From: Sorghum bicolor
Taxonomy: Eukaryota; Streptophyta; Magnoliopsida; Poales; Poaceae
NCBI RefSeq assembly: GCF_000003195.3
Contig: NC_012870.2
Location: forward strand, 52,720,049-52,784,048
Length of the DNA: 64,000 nucleotides
Reading direction: 5' to 3'
In this document: in pieces, positions 1 through 11,770 of the stretch
How the letters are laid out: each line of letters begins with the position of its first letter
Numbering within the stretch: position 1 is the first letter of the stretch
Made by a program: the position numbers and the translations under genes
Notes under the pieces: model-generated
Databases searched by the model: none
What the model was told of the DNA's origin: nothing
The model's input: only the letters and a program-made list of their open reading frames with translations

Positions 1-699
1 GAAGTAGAACAAAGTCATATTCATAATATTGAAGAACAAAGATAATTAGAAAGCAATTAGAAGCACAATTAGAGAATTACCAAGAATCCTCTTGACAGAT
101 CCGGAAACCAATCGAAGATTGACTCCTTCTAGTTCTAATCCTATGTAGCTATGCTAATCTAGATGTTTAATTGATGTGGTGGCTCTAATCTTGATCAGAG
201 GCTTCTTCTCCCTTGAAGAATAATGAATTAGGGTTGAGAGGCTCTCTCCTCCAGGGGTCAGAGGGTCTGGTTTTATAGTCCCTTCAAGTGAATATGGGCC
301 GTTGGATCAAACCGACATTGATTGAATGGTTATCCTTGATCCTTTAGGTCGGTGGAGATCTCCCACGAAGCAGAGTCCTGATTGGACTCTCAGAGGGGGT
401 GGGCGCCCAGGGCAGGAGGGCGGGCGCCCTGACTCTGGCCCCGTTTCGCCTCCGCTTCGGTCTCGTGGCTTCTGGAGTCTTCTAGATGTAAGATAATTGC
501 GCGGCACGTTAATATCTCTATGTAATCTCGATGTGTGGGCCTTTCTTCCGTATTTCCTGATAACCCCCTGCAGAAATAGACAAACACCAAAACTCGTGGA
601 ATTCTATCAGATAAAACCCTAAGTCTAGATGTTGATTTCATTTGGATCCTTTTCTTTATTTATTTGATAATTAAATTTGATACTTAAGGACCGTCAACA
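1..699 (-). mobile_element. LTR of an Athila-like Ty3/gypsy element, cut by the window edge
   Basis: The right end reads ...GACCGTCAACA on the plus strand, so on the minus strand the LTR opens with TGTTGACGGTCC, the same opening as the solo LTR at 41015. Similarity to that solo LTR continues for several hundred bases, including the GGGCGCCC-rich block. Positions 1-60 match 61709-61768, which lies in the LTR of the element at the right edge. This ties three insertions in the window to one family. The LTR interrupts the LINE that begins at 700. Its remaining part lies left of the window, so it cannot be said whether this is a solo LTR or one end of a full element. Confidence 0.8.
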
Positions 700-2390
700 G
701 CCACCAGTCTACATCACCCGCTCATTCCTAATGCTCCTTGCCCTATTCTTCAGTATGCTAATGACACACTCATCTTCCTTCGATGCTCCCTTGATGCTAT
801 TCAACAAACCAAGCAAATTCTAAAGATTTTCGAAGATGCAACCAGTCTGTCCATCAATTACCACAAAACTACTTTCCTACCGGTTGCTGTCCCTAACGAG
901 TTGGCTAATGATCTGGCTGCAAACTTTGGCACTGCGGTCTCCTCCTTCTCCTAAGTCTATCATAGCCTTCCACTCTCTCCCAATAAACTCAATGTCTCTG
1001 ATTGTCTGCTTCTCATTTCTTTGGTGGACAAACACCTTTTCGGCTGGAGTGCCGCTCTCCTTAACAGAGCTAGAACGCTTATTCTCTCGTATGCTGTCCT
1101 CAGCTCCATCCCCCTTCATTATATGTCGGCTATGTCTGTCCCAAAAACTGTGAATAAAGATATTGATCACCGACGCTGTGCTTTCTTCTAGACTGGTGAA
1201 GATACCTATCATGGCTCTAAATGCTTGGTTGCCTAGGACAATGTCTGTGTGAGCAAAGCTCACGGGGGGCTTGGTGTGAAGGACCTAGGACTTCAGAATC
1301 GCTATCTGCTCATGAAATTCATTGACAAGCTGTTTGCTAGTGAGGATGTTTTGTGGAAAAATTGGATCCTACATGATGCTAAGTCCTTCGATACCTCTAC
1401 AACTTGTAGTGATGGGTATCTCTGGAAAATTGTCAACGATGAAGTCTCCACATATCATTCCCTCACCTATGTTGATATTCACAATGGTGCCTCCACCTCG
1501 TTCTGGTTTGATCACTGGATGTCTGATGGCCCCCTCTACCTCACCCATGCCGCTCTTTTCTCGCACACTACCAAGCCCAATACTTCAATTCAGAATGTTT
1601 TCTAAACGAGTTTTGATTTGTGTGTATGGCCTAGGCTTACTAACGTCGTGAGAACCCAACTTGCCTCTCTTCTTCAATGCTTGCAGGAAATAATGCTGGA
1701 TGACATCGCTGAAGACTCATGAAGCTCAATGGGAAGCACTACTCCTCGAGAGCTGCCTACGTAGCCCTAGACACTAGACAAGATACACAGGATGTCCATG
1801 GCCAACACATCTGGAGCTCACGAGTGCCAAACAAAGTGAAAATCTTCTCCTGGCTCTATTACAAAGGCTGACTAAGTAAACAGGCCAACCTCGTTGCAAA
1901 ACACATCCTGGAAGTTGAAAGTGTGAACGGTGTTCAGAAACATTGAGGATAGACACCATGTGTTTTTCGGCTGTCCGGTAAGTGCCGAGGTTTGGGGCAA
2001 GCTCCAACTAACTGGTGTTGCATCCCTCTCGGACGTGGAGCCCTGGAATGCCACCCCCATACCAGTCTGGACATCAAGCTTTGGCCTTTCATTCTACAGA
2101 CCATTCTCTGGAGGCTCTGGGATGCAAGAAACAGTGCAGTCTTCAGGAATGAAAATCCTACCGGTAGATCTGTTGTCTCCAAAGTTTTCGATGATCTTGT
2201 AATATGGCGTAATCATCTTAGAAATGATCAAGCTATAACTAGCCTAAATGCTTGGCGCTGCAACTTCATATCCTATAACTCTATCTTTACCTCTGCTTCA
2301 TTGGAAGCCTGAAATGAAACTAGGTGGGGAATCTCTTCCCCCCCGTTTGTTCAAAAAATACATGAAGAAAGTAAATAATAACAAAGAAAA
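700..2390 (+). mobile_element. decayed LINE (non-LTR retrotransposon), C-terminal RT part
   Basis: This is the 3' part of a plant L1-type ORF2. At 751-774 the frame reads QYANDTLIF, the RT catalytic YADD box with its first Asp changed to Asn at 760-762. Downstream, 1249-1605 encodes a stretch beginning SKAHGGLGVKDL and ending near FWFDHWMSDGPL, typical of the segment after LINE RT domains. Around 1920-2000 a CxxC followed by HHVFFGCPVSAEVW matches the zinc-binding reverse transcriptase domain (zf-RVT), split by a frameshift. Several frameshifts and stops separate these blocks, so it is dead. The 5' part is cut off by the LTR at 1-699. An A-rich tail near 2345-2390 marks the 3' end. Confidence 0.82.
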
Positions 2391-2442
2391 CCTTGAATCT
2401 TTTCCCCTAGCACTACTTTAGTGGTACTTTAGCACTACTTCC

Positions 2443-3109
2443 TATTGGGAAATGCGTTCTGCACCTCCTAACGACATGTTGGGCAAGGAGCCTGCACATG
2501 CACGGCAGTGAGCGTCCTGATGGTTGCAATCAATCGGCTATGTGCCCCAAAACAGTAGGTGAGAATAGTAAATGATCTTCAGCCTCTCTCCTTTTAAGAG
2601 CAGTTGCATTCCCTTTATATAGGGCATGGATGTCGACCTAGGCCTATTACAAAAATGCCCCGAGACGGTGGGGGAATATCATGGCATATTCTTTTCCTAC
2701 AGTTTACCAACCATGGGGTCATTTAAGTAATTTCGAACCGCAAGCTCCACGCGTGCCGCCTGCTTGGGACTCAAGCTTGCCAGGACTCGATCCTCTGGTC
2801 GGCTGCCGATCCTTTGACTCAGAAGCACTGAAGGTTCCCCGCCGACACCGTGACCCTCACGTCGCCCTTGGACACCCTTCAGCCTATCCTCTGCCAAGGG
2901 AGGATCCGAAGGTCCCCTCCTTCATTCCTCGCGGTCTCCGCTGCCAGCTCAGTTCCTGCATTCACAGCACATCACACGAGACACGTTATAGTTAACTTCA
3001 CCTGAGACCTTTGTATTCCATCATCCGAAGGCCCGGGGGACGGAGGTTTTCGGTGACGGTAGGTCTCTGATGTGGCCAGGTAGGGGAAGGAAAGGTTAAG
3101 CCCCCAATA
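2443..3109 (-). repeat. 3' LTR of the Tat element
   Basis: Direct repeat of 14434-15108. The ends are degraded from TG...CA to TATTGGG...CCCAATA on the plus strand; the right copy keeps TGTTGAG...CCCAACA. A TTTATATAGGG stretch at 2615-2625 is shared with the right copy. Confidence 0.9.
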
Positions 3110-3122
3110 GTTCCCCCCTTTT
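3110..3122 (-). other. polypurine tract of the Tat element
   Basis: Directly inside the left LTR the minus strand reads AAAAGGGGGGAAC, an uninterrupted purine run ending near the LTR edge. It is placed as a plus-strand primer for reverse transcription and fixes the minus orientation. Confidence 0.8.
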
Positions 3123-3286
3123 GAGCATGGTGGCACTCCTGTGGGATAATATATGCTCAAAAACTTGTTATGCGGTGGAGGTTCTGAGCAGGGTTGATGC
3201 CTTACCCCTGGTGCACAGTTTGTGGCCCTTAAGTTGCTGCTGCAAGTGGTCATTGGCAATATTCTTTGTTGATTGTGCCATGCATA

Positions 3287-3561
3287 GTTGCAGCAGATAG
3301 CTGTTAGTGCCAATAGCCATTGGCGATGTCCTCCACCGATTGCGCCCTCCGCTAATTGCGCCCTGCAGTTGCAGCAGGTAGCTGTTGGGAGGTTTTCCTT
3401 CGTTGATAGTGCGGCGTGGTTTGCGCAAAGAGCCGTTGCATTTGCCTGTTGCGTTTGCCTTTTCCTTTGCTGAGAGCCATTGTGTTTGCCTTTTCCTTCG
3501 CTGAGAGCCGCTGCACCCTGGGAATTGCAACCGTCGTGTTGTCGCAGGCCCCCCTATAAAA
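3287..3561 (+). promoter_or_regulatory. putative promoter of the antisense gene, with duplicated motifs and TATA box
   Basis: A TATA box (CTATAAAAG, core 3555-3561) lies about 30 bases before a pyrimidine-rich stretch likely to hold the transcription start (about 3585). Upstream are two sets of direct repeats: a GTTGCAGCAG/TAGCTGTT motif at 3287-3304 and 3368-3386, and a 26-base unit beginning GTTTGCCTTTTCC at 3453-3478 and 3484-3509. Duplicated elements set before a TATA box suggest a real promoter for the plus-strand gene that follows, opposite to gag-pol. Activity is inferred only. Confidence 0.6.
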
Positions 3562-3585
3562 GGGGGCGTGGGGGGACTTGTTTTC

Positions 3586-6500
3586 TCACTCTCAACTCTT
3601 AGCGCCTGCCTCAAAGCCTTCGTAGCCTTTGCCTTCTTGTCTCCTGTGAGAGTATTTCTGCAGTGGCTCCCTCTCCTTCGCCCCGTCCTTCCCGGGCGAA
3701 CTTTTTTGGTCCTTTGTGAAATTTGCTGAGTGTGAGGTCCGGTGGTTGGTTGAAGCGATTCGAGGACTGCATGGTGGAGGTTGCAGCTGCTCAGGACTTG
3801 GAAGAGACACTGTCTAACGTGGAGGTTTCCATCGGCGAATTAGTGAGCGCGAAGGATTTCAATTCAATGGCTGCTATTACTTTTGAGTTTGGGGAGTCCA
3901 TCATTATGGCGGAGGACATTGCTGACATGGTGCGGGCTTGGTTTTTCAAGGAAGGCTGTGTGATGGCTCCTCCCACTGGTCAGACAGTTCCTACACCTGA
4001 AGCTGAGTATGCGGTCGTTTTCCGGGACTATTTCACTTGTGGCTTGCGGATGCCGCCATATGCCTTCCTTCGGCAAGTTATGGAGGCTTTCAATGTTGAG
4101 TTGCATCATTTCTTCCCTAATGGGATACTTACACTCAGTAAGTTTTCCTGGGCATGTGAACCCTAAGGGGCGGTGTCTAATATTAATACCTTTTGTACCT
4201 ATTTTGAGCTTCAACGACAACCAAAGAAGGTTAAGATCACTGAAGGAGAGTTTGTGGCGCAGTTTGGAAGTTGTGCATTCATGCCTCGTCGGATGATGCC
4301 TAGCGAGTGTTTGGAAATTTCTTTTTGCTAGAAGAACAAGTGGGACAAGGACTAGATGAAGATGTGGTTTTATGTGAAGACTCCTGCCACCTCGCGCACC
4401 CTTGAAGACGGAACAACAAAGAAGGTTCGTCCATATGCTTTGAAGATGAGGGAGATGAAGGCTATATACAAGGTTGATCCTTCGGTAGAGGTATCGGAGG
4501 AGCGCAAAGCGTGCGACAAGGCTTTTGCGCTTGCTTGCTGCTATTCAAGCGGTCGTGACCTTGCGGAGGAGATGGTTGCCTCTAATTTTTTGTCGCTTGG
4601 CCGTCATAATGAGGAGTTTAACGTTGAAATGGTACAAGTCCCAGTTTTTGGCCCTCCGGAGGGTCTCCCTTTCCCTCGGTTTGGTAGGACACTGGCGGAA
4701 GGTGAGACTAAAGAGTCTTTCCTCAACCGAGTTGAAGCCTCCACCCGGAGGATTGTGGGGAAGATCTTTGAGCATGAATATGTTGCACGGCGAACTGTGC
4801 TAGGCAACATGCCACGGTTCAACCGTGTGTTCGAAGAACTAGGCATCAATCATGGTGAATACGTCATTCCTTTGGATGTTATTCTGAGCCTGGAGAAGAA
4901 GGATGCTGCCAATAACTTGACTGTGGCGGCTGAGTCTAAGAAGAGAAGAGGTCGCAGGGTTGTGAAGGCAGTGGCGAAGAGGCAGAAGGTAAACGTTGCT
5001 GCGGAGGTTTTGGTGGAATCATCCTCTGATCGCTCCTCTGTCGCCGAATCGAACTCAGTGGAAACTCTAGCTAGGGAGGAGGTTCCCTCTGCGCCTATGG
5101 GCGTTGTCCCTGGTGACTAGTTTGTGGATACAGAGGATATCTCACGTGGCGTTGTTTCCGCCCAAGAGCCTTCGGCCCTGAACCCTATGTTGTCACTTAT
5201 TGGAGAAGATTCATCTCATGCGGAGGCCCCTCCTATGGATCCTCCGTGACAGGTGCCTACTAGAGGAGCTTCCCCACCGGTGGAGGTGGAGAAGGACTCT
5301 AGCTCAGAGGCGGAGTCTGCACACGGGCGTATGGCCGATCCCGTAGCCGAGGCTTCACGACCCACTGGTGATGCTAGCGCAGGTTCGTATGTTCTTTACA
5401 TGGGTGAGTCATTTTCCCTTATACATTAGCAACGCTGTTATTGCATACGTGGTGGTGTTAAGCATGGATTTTGTTTCTTTTAGCAGATCCTATCGTGGCA
5501 ATTGCTAGTGCCACCGAGCTGGCCGGAGGTGCCAGTGTCGCACACGAAGGACTTGCTGTTCCTCCGCCACGGGTTCCTGGCTGCTGGTTTGGGCTCCAGG
5601 CCTTCGACCGCTGGTGTTGCTGGTGCCGGTAAATCGCAGCTTTAACTTCGTTTTGTTTTGAGCATTTTGGTTACTTTTGGACCTTACTTAGTGTGTTTTG
5701 GTGTTATGCAGGGGCTTCTGACTTGACGATCTCCAGTTGGGCTAGTGCAATGCATGAAGTTCATTCCCGTGATTGGAGGTCTGCTTTTGACCTCCCCTTT
5801 TTGTTTCTTACCTTAATTTTTTTCTCTTACTTGCATTTGTTTTACAGAGCGCTTTCGCCGTGAGCTTTGTCATATGGATTTTGACACGCTGCTTGACGTG
5901 CAGTTTGAGCACCACAGCCTAGTAAGTCTCCCTTGTAGCTTATTTTCCTTCCCCCCCTTTTTTGCAGAGGTTATATTATTTTTACTTTGGCAACTAGGGG
6001 CATCATATGGCTGCAGCCTTGGAGGAGTGTTGCTCCCTCGAGATCATAAATCAAGATGAAGCCATCCAGGCTTTGAAAAAAGAAAATAAGACTCTAGAGG
6101 CCGAGAAAGCTCATCTAGTGGAGGATGTGAGGGTGCTGCCCTCAGTCCGCCAGGAGGTGATTGTTTTGAAGAAGGAGAAGGAGGAGTTGGAGCTTGAAGC
6201 TGCCAACCTTTGGAAGTGTGCCTTTGAAGCAGTGACAGCCAAAGACTTGGCCATTTAGAGGGCTGAGAAAGCTGATGATATCTCGAGGCGTCTTCGTGGC
6301 GAGCTTGAGGCTGAATGCAAGTTTGCGGCTGTCCTGCAGAACCGGCTAAAGGAGGCAGAGGCACAAGCTATGGCTGTGATCAAACTGTACTCCAACGCGC
6401 TTAGTCAGTTTGGCGGCAGCACCTCTGCCCCTCCTGGGTGCAGGGATGTTGGGGTTAGTTTGGCTTGGCTGAAGTCCCATGTCAGCAAGCTCCCCGATTT

Positions 6501-7778
6501 TGTTGGGGGGCTGTTGACTTTGCGGCTCTAGCGGCTGTTTCCTTCTTCGGCCGCCTCCCCCGCTGCGAAGGTTGCTGCCATGTTGAGGCGGTGCAGAAGG
6601 AGAATTTTGCCTCCGCTGCTGAGGTTGGTGACGCTACCTCTAGCGTGCGCAGGTCTGTCCGCAGCTTCATTGGCTCTTTTCTAGGCGAAGTTTGGGCGGA
6701 CTGAGGCAAAGAGAATGGTGGAGGCTCGCTGGGTTGAGGTACTTTGAGTTTTCTAACATTTTGTGTGTGTTATATGCTTATGAGTTGTGTTTCTTACAAG
6801 TTTATTGTTTACAGGAGTTTGAAAAGAAATGGGCGAAGGCTGATGTTGCCGACCCAGCGGTTCCTCCTTCGGCTAGTGTTGGGGCGGAGGCACCTTTGGT
6901 TGGGACTAAGGACGCTGAGGAAGTTGTTCCTTTGGCTCCTCCTCCGACTCAGGTGTGATGGTCTATAGTTCGTAGGTGTTTACGTCTGTGAGACGTTTTG
7001 TAAAGCAGGACTATGTTAGTCGTGGACTCTTTGTTTGTGAAATATATTAGTGTGTGCTGAGATTGTATGTTTGTTTTGCGCTTTATCCTATGCAGGCCTT
7101 TACTGGATCACCTGCATAGGATGTTCCTGATGTTGCCCCGTTGTCTATCTTTTTCAATGGAATTTATGTGGGAATACTGGCAAGCTGCGTTTCCTAGCAT
7201 GAGTGTTTTAGACATGTTTGATTTTGTTGAATTTGATATTGACGATGAGCGATCTGAATTTGTTCGTTCACTTGCCCACCGAGGTTCCTGGCCTCCGCCC
7301 TAGGTTGTTGTTCTAGCCTCTTCATTTTAAGTATATTCTTTGTTTTTATGTATTTTAACAATTGTTTGCTTGTTGGTGCAGTCCTCGTACCCGATCCTAC
7401 GCATTTTTGGTGAGGATGAAGAGGTGTTTCACTTACCGGAGGATCCTGACCTTTTGGCGGAGCTTTACCTTCTTGAACGTCAAGAGGTTTGTTGTATTAA
7501 ATGTGGGCAAGCAAGACCTTCACCATGTGTCTTAAGCAGAACCTTTTTGTTCTCAGGTTGTTAGGTCCCCACCCAGGCGTGATGTCCTTCCTCCGGAATT
7601 TGAAGAAGGATGCTATGTGCGTTCGGTGACGTTCAAGCGCGGAGATGTTTATGTGAAGGGGTGGGTTTTGGACTAGTGGCGCCATGATTTTCCTTCACGG
7701 ACTGTGGATGACTTGGTGGAGTTCCTCGTTCATGATTATTGTAGTGAATTAAAGATCTTTAGTTCTCAGTTTGGGTGA
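3586..7778 (+). pseudogene. multi-exon antisense gene inside the Tat element, Transposase_28-like with coiled coil
   Basis: Reads opposite to gag-pol. The first long exon (about 3586-5386) encodes a segment with GLRMPPYAF and VELHHFFPNGILTLSKF (near 4030-4150), which I recognise as the 'putative gypsy type transposon' domain (Pfam Transposase_28); its function is unknown. A charged, nuclear-signal-like stretch (KKRRGRRVVKAVAKRQK) follows near 4940-4990. Further exons are bounded by GT/AG sites (introns near 5386-5485, 5630-5712, 5780-5847, 5922-5968, 6738-6813, 6953-7095, 7303-7381 and 7488-7556). One exon (5969-6730) carries a clear coiled coil (EKAHLVEDVRVL...VLKKEKEELELEAANL). The last exon ends at TGA 7776-7778. 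Damage: a frameshift near 3770, a frameshift after 4166, TAG codons at 4329 and 4353, and later TAG and TGA stops. Such antisense extra ORFs are known from the Tat lineage. I am sure of the orientation and domain type, less sure of exact splice sites. Confidence 0.7.
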
Positions 7779-7861
7779 AGAAGGATCCTAGGTTAGATAA
7801 GTTTTATTATTTCTTATGTTCCCTCTTGATGTAAGCAACATTTTTACATACTGTTGAGATG

Positions 7862-7867
7862 AATAAA
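7862..7867 (+). terminator. poly(A) signal of the antisense gene
   Basis: AATAAA lies 84 bases after the TGA stop of the plus-strand gene, within an AT-rich, T-rich stretch typical of a plant 3' UTR. Confidence 0.55.
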
Positions 7868-7882
7868 GTTTGTTTTTTCATT

Positions 7883-9129
7883 GAGGCTCTTATTATTGCA
7901 ATTTATGACCTATCTTGTCTTGTGCTAAAATGGGATAGCTAAGTACAGTTTAGTGTCAATGTGGTGTTGATCATGAGGATCTTTATCTTGCTGTCATTGT
8001 TGGTCGCTTGATGCTTGATGTTGCGAAGGCGTTGGTCGCTTTGAACCTCATGAAGGTTTGTTGCTCTGCAACTTTATTGACTGTGTATAACTTCTTTGCG
8101 AGATGTCTTTGCTGGCTTGATCTCATCTTTGTCGTTGTGCTGCTTCCGCTTAACATGGGTGAGAGTGGCCTTCATGCTTCATTACTGGAGGTTGCGAGGG
8201 GATCTTACGATACTTCATGTGATACCCTTCTATAACCTATGATACTGACATGCAGTGCTTTTGTTATTGTTGTACGACCTTGTGGTCGCTGTTCATCATA
8301 GTGCCGTAGGTTAGCTGATGGTCTATTTGGCTTTGGCTCTGCTTTGGTGAGTGTTGCCATTACGAAGCTTCGTGCAGTACCACGTTTTTTGTTGGCTAGG
8401 GGGCTTACTCCAGCTTCCATGCTAGCCTAGCTTGCGCTCCCTATGGCTTTGGTGCTTGCGTTGATTGCTTAGTTTGTGGCAAGTTGCTCCCGACTAGGGT
8501 TTGGAGTGGTGGAGTACTGGGTTTTATAGGAACGACTGAATTGATTAGCTGTACGTTGTTAGGTGGGCTTTTATTGTTGGTTTACACTTGGTTGTTGAGG
8601 TTGTTGGAATCTGTTACTTTAGTCTGGCTTGCTCTTTAAAGTTTGTGGTACCTTCATTGCTTACTGGTGGTGGTTATATTGATCCTGATGCTTGAATCTC
8701 TTTTAGGTCTTTGTCAGGTTTGATTGCTTGCTTTGTTGGTCGAGTTGCGATGCCTGATGTCGCTTTTGACCATGCTTGCCTTGCTGCCCGGCTGTTAGCC
8801 AGGTCTTTTGCTCAGGCGTTGATGTTTTTTCACCATTGAGGATGTTCCAAGCTTTCTTAGCCTTCGGATTTAAGCTACGGAGGGTCCTTGTTTTCGCGCA
8901 ATGCTTGTCGAATGTTACAGGCCCGTTGCTGGCTGTTTTTGACTTGTATGTTATGTCTCTGGGGTAATTCCTCTTTATATTTCAGAGGTTTTTACATAGG
9001 TTCTGCCTTGTTAAAAGCCTCACCTCCACTAGGAGTACCCTATGAGGAAAAGAGTGCAGACCTTGGTTTGGGAAAAAAAGAAAAAATGAAATTCAAAACA
9101 CTTGGGCGCCTTCGCTTATTCTGCAAGGT
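7883..9129. other. Tat element spacer between the antisense gene and integrase
   Basis: No domain is recognised on either strand. The two genes converge here, the antisense gene from the left and pol from the right. Short plus-strand reading frames (8008-8235, 8776-9310) show no family signature and are taken as chance. Confidence 0.5.
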
Positions 9130-9960
9130 CGTCCTTACATTTAAATGTAAAATCTTCGTAGATTGTCAACATACTAGGTGTGGGTGGAGATTCTTCCTTC
9201 TTTATTTTTTAGGTGGAATGACCCTGGTCTCCCTGCCTGCATTGCTGTGTAGGGTCCCTCCCACTTGGGTTGAAGTTTCCGAGTGTCTGGAGAGTTCCCC
9301 TTCCTTCTGAGGACTAAATCTCTATCTTGTATGTTTTGTTCCTATATGCTGGCAAAATTCTTTGAACTTCTCTAAGTCAAATTGCTTTCCGTTGTCGACT
9401 GTCAGCAAGCTTGGTACTCCAAATCTACAAATGATGTTCTGCCAGAAAATTTTTTTGATTGTTTTTGAGGTGATCGATGCCAGTGGTTTGGCCTCGATCC
9501 ACCTTGTGAACTATTCTATGGCAATGACAGTGAACCTATTTCCCCCTTGGGTTGTTGGCAGTGGTCCAACAAGATCCATTCCCCATCTCTATAATGGCCA
9601 TGTTGGCGATATGAGCTGTGTTGGTGCCGAAGGATTTGCTTGATGTGGCGATAAGGTTTGGTAGGCCCTGCAGGTTCTCACTTTTTGTTCTATGTCCTTG
9701 ATGTGAGTTGGCCAATAGAATCCTTGTCTCAGTGCTTTGGCAGACAATGCGTGTGGACCTATATGTGAGCCACATATTCCTGTATGTACTTCCTACAGGA
9801 GTTCTCCTCCTTCGGTTTGCGATATGCATTTCAACAATGGTTGCACTACTCCCTTCTTGTACAATTTTTTGTCAATGAAGGTGTAGTTTCTTGCTCTTCC
9901 ATTCTTCTTGTTATTACTTCGTCCTCTATGCTTGCTTTGCCACTCAAAGAATCTATGATT
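9130..9960 (-). pseudogene. Tat element integrase, internally deleted
   Basis: Reading leftwards, the second half of the zinc finger (VRTCRAYQ) is followed by the catalytic core start RWGMDLVGPLP and the second Asp in LLTVDNGKQF (near 9400). The frame then passes directly from HIGTKHT to DLVLRRKG near 9325, skipping the SxxxPQxNGQVE segment that should hold the catalytic Glu, a loss of roughly 150-170 codons relative to relatives. The C-terminal WEGPY (GPY/F module) follows near 9255. A TAG precedes RWGMD. It cannot be active. Confidence 0.8.
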
Positions 9961-10660
9961 GCCTACCTCTAGTCTTCGCCTTCTGGTAGCAACACAAAGC
10001 GGAAAACCTTTAGCAATCATTTAGTCGCAAGTGCTCTGAGGACCTGATAGAAGGTTCCCGTTGGTAGGGCTAGGTTGTTCGCGGCTACTTTTGCTAGTTC
10101 ATCCGCTTCGCTGTTCTCAGCTCTTGTGATGTATTAGAGAGGAACCCCTTGAACCTTTGCTCTAGTCCTCTTACTCTATCAAATATGTTGCTAATTCCAT
10201 GTTGTGGGCTAAGTATTCCTTCTCTACTTGCCCTGCTACTACCTGGGAATCTGTTTTGATGAGTAAGGTCTTTGCCCCTAAAGCCTTTGCCTTGTTGAGT
10301 CCGAGGACGAGTCCTTTGTACTCTGCTGTATTATTTGTTGCTTTAAACTCAAGTCTTGCAGCGTACTTTGACTTCAAACTGGATGGGGCAATTAGAACTA
10401 CCGATGCTCTAGCTCCTGCGTGTCCCCGTGCTCCGTCCATAAATAGCGTCCATGTTTGGTTGGTTTCCTTCGTCTCTTCTTGACCCGAAGGTATCCAGTC
10501 TGCCATGAAATCGGCCAGCGCTTGAGACTTGATTGAGGTTCTTGGGATGTAGGTGATGTCAAATTGAGATAGCTCGGCTGCCCATTTGCCTATTCGGCCA
10601 GAGGCTTCCTTGTTTCTAAGGATGTCACCCAAAGGCTGCAATGTGGGGACTTTAATCTCA
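9961..10660 (-). pseudogene. Tat element second (archaeal-type) RNase H
   Basis: 10171-10641 encodes WTLFMDGARGHAGARASVVL, then LEFKATNNTAEYKGLVLGL and IKTDSQVVAGQV, which together look like a complete RNase H fold with its Asp, Glu and Asp residues. It stands after the RT-linked RNase H. A second RNase H in this place is a Tat-lineage trait. The reading frame stays open for 156 codons, the best preserved part of pol. The upstream part (VGKWAAELSQFDITYIPR) belongs to the connecting region. Confidence 0.8.
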
Positions 10661-11770
10661 TGGCTCTAAAAATAGTGCTTCAGCTTTCTTGATGCAGACA
10701 GGAATGCGTATGTGTTTTTTTCAATTTCTGTATAGTTCAATTTGGCTCCTGACAAGGCTTCGGATACATAGTAGACAGGCCTTTGCACAATTCCTTTGTG
10801 CTCGCTTTTTTCGTGCACCAAGACTGTGCTGACCGCATGTTCACAAGCTGCCACATACAACAATAATTGTGTGTCTAGCTCTGGTATGGTTACCACTAGA
10901 TTGGTGGCAATGTAGCTTTTGAGCTGTCTGAAGGCCTCTGACTGTTCTGGACCCATTCTTCTTTCTCTCCTCCTCTCAACACTTTGAAGAATGGGAGGCT
11001 TCGCTCAGCGGACCTTGAAATGAATCTATTGAGGGCTGCTACTCTGCTAGTTAGCTTCTGCACTTCTTTCTTGGACAAAGGCTCCGTCATCGACATGATC
11101 ACCTTGGTTTTATCGGGATTGGCCCTGATTCCTTCGAAACTGATGATGTATCCCAGCATCTTTCCCTTGCTCACCCGAAATACACATTTTCTAGGTTTAG
11201 TTTGAGTCCTGCCGACCTTAGGTTAGTGAAGGTTTCCTACAGGTCTTGGATGTGGTCTTCCCTGTTTCTGCTCATCAACACAATGTCATCGACATATGCT
11301 ATTATGTTTCTCTGCAGCTGAGTGCCCATAACCTTCTTTGTCATTCTAGCGAAGGTTGCTCTAGTGTTTTTTAGACCTTCTGGCATTTTGGTATAACAAT
11401 ATGTCCCAAACGGTGTTGTGAAGCTTGTTTTGCCTTTGTCTTCTTTCTTGAGCCAGATCTAATGGTATCCTGAAAAGCAATCTAGCAATAAGAATCTCTA
11501 GCAGCCGGCAGCCTTGTCGACCGAAGTGTCTATTCTTGGCAAAGGGAAAGAGTCCTTCACGCAAGCTTTGTTGAGGTCTGTGAAGTCTATACACATTCTC
11601 ATCTTGCCATTCTTTTTGGGACTAGGACTACATTTGCCAGCCATTCTGGGTACATGATCTTTCTGATAACGCTTACGTCCAGAAGTCTTTGTACCTCTAC
11701 CTTTGCTGCTAGGATCCTTTCCTCTGACATCTTCCTTTGCCTTTGCTTTCTCGGTCTCATTTTTGGGTCA
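10661..11770 (-). pseudogene. Tat element reverse transcriptase and first RNase H
   Basis: From right to left: the RT N-terminal motif PEWLANVVLV with KKNGKMRMCIDFTDLNKA (11570-11655), the catalytic YVDD at 11285-11296 (intact), the thumb MLGYIISFEGIRANPDK (near 11110-11170), and RNase H with VAACEHAVSTVLVHE and YVSEALSGAKLNYTEIEK (10700-10870). Frameshifts occur near 10960, 11200 and 11600 and stops interrupt each block. Order and spacing match Ty3/gypsy pol. Confidence 0.85.

Noticed and set aside
10199..10483. 94-codon plus-strand frame over the second RNase H
   Set aside because: Antisense shadow of a recognised RNase H domain.
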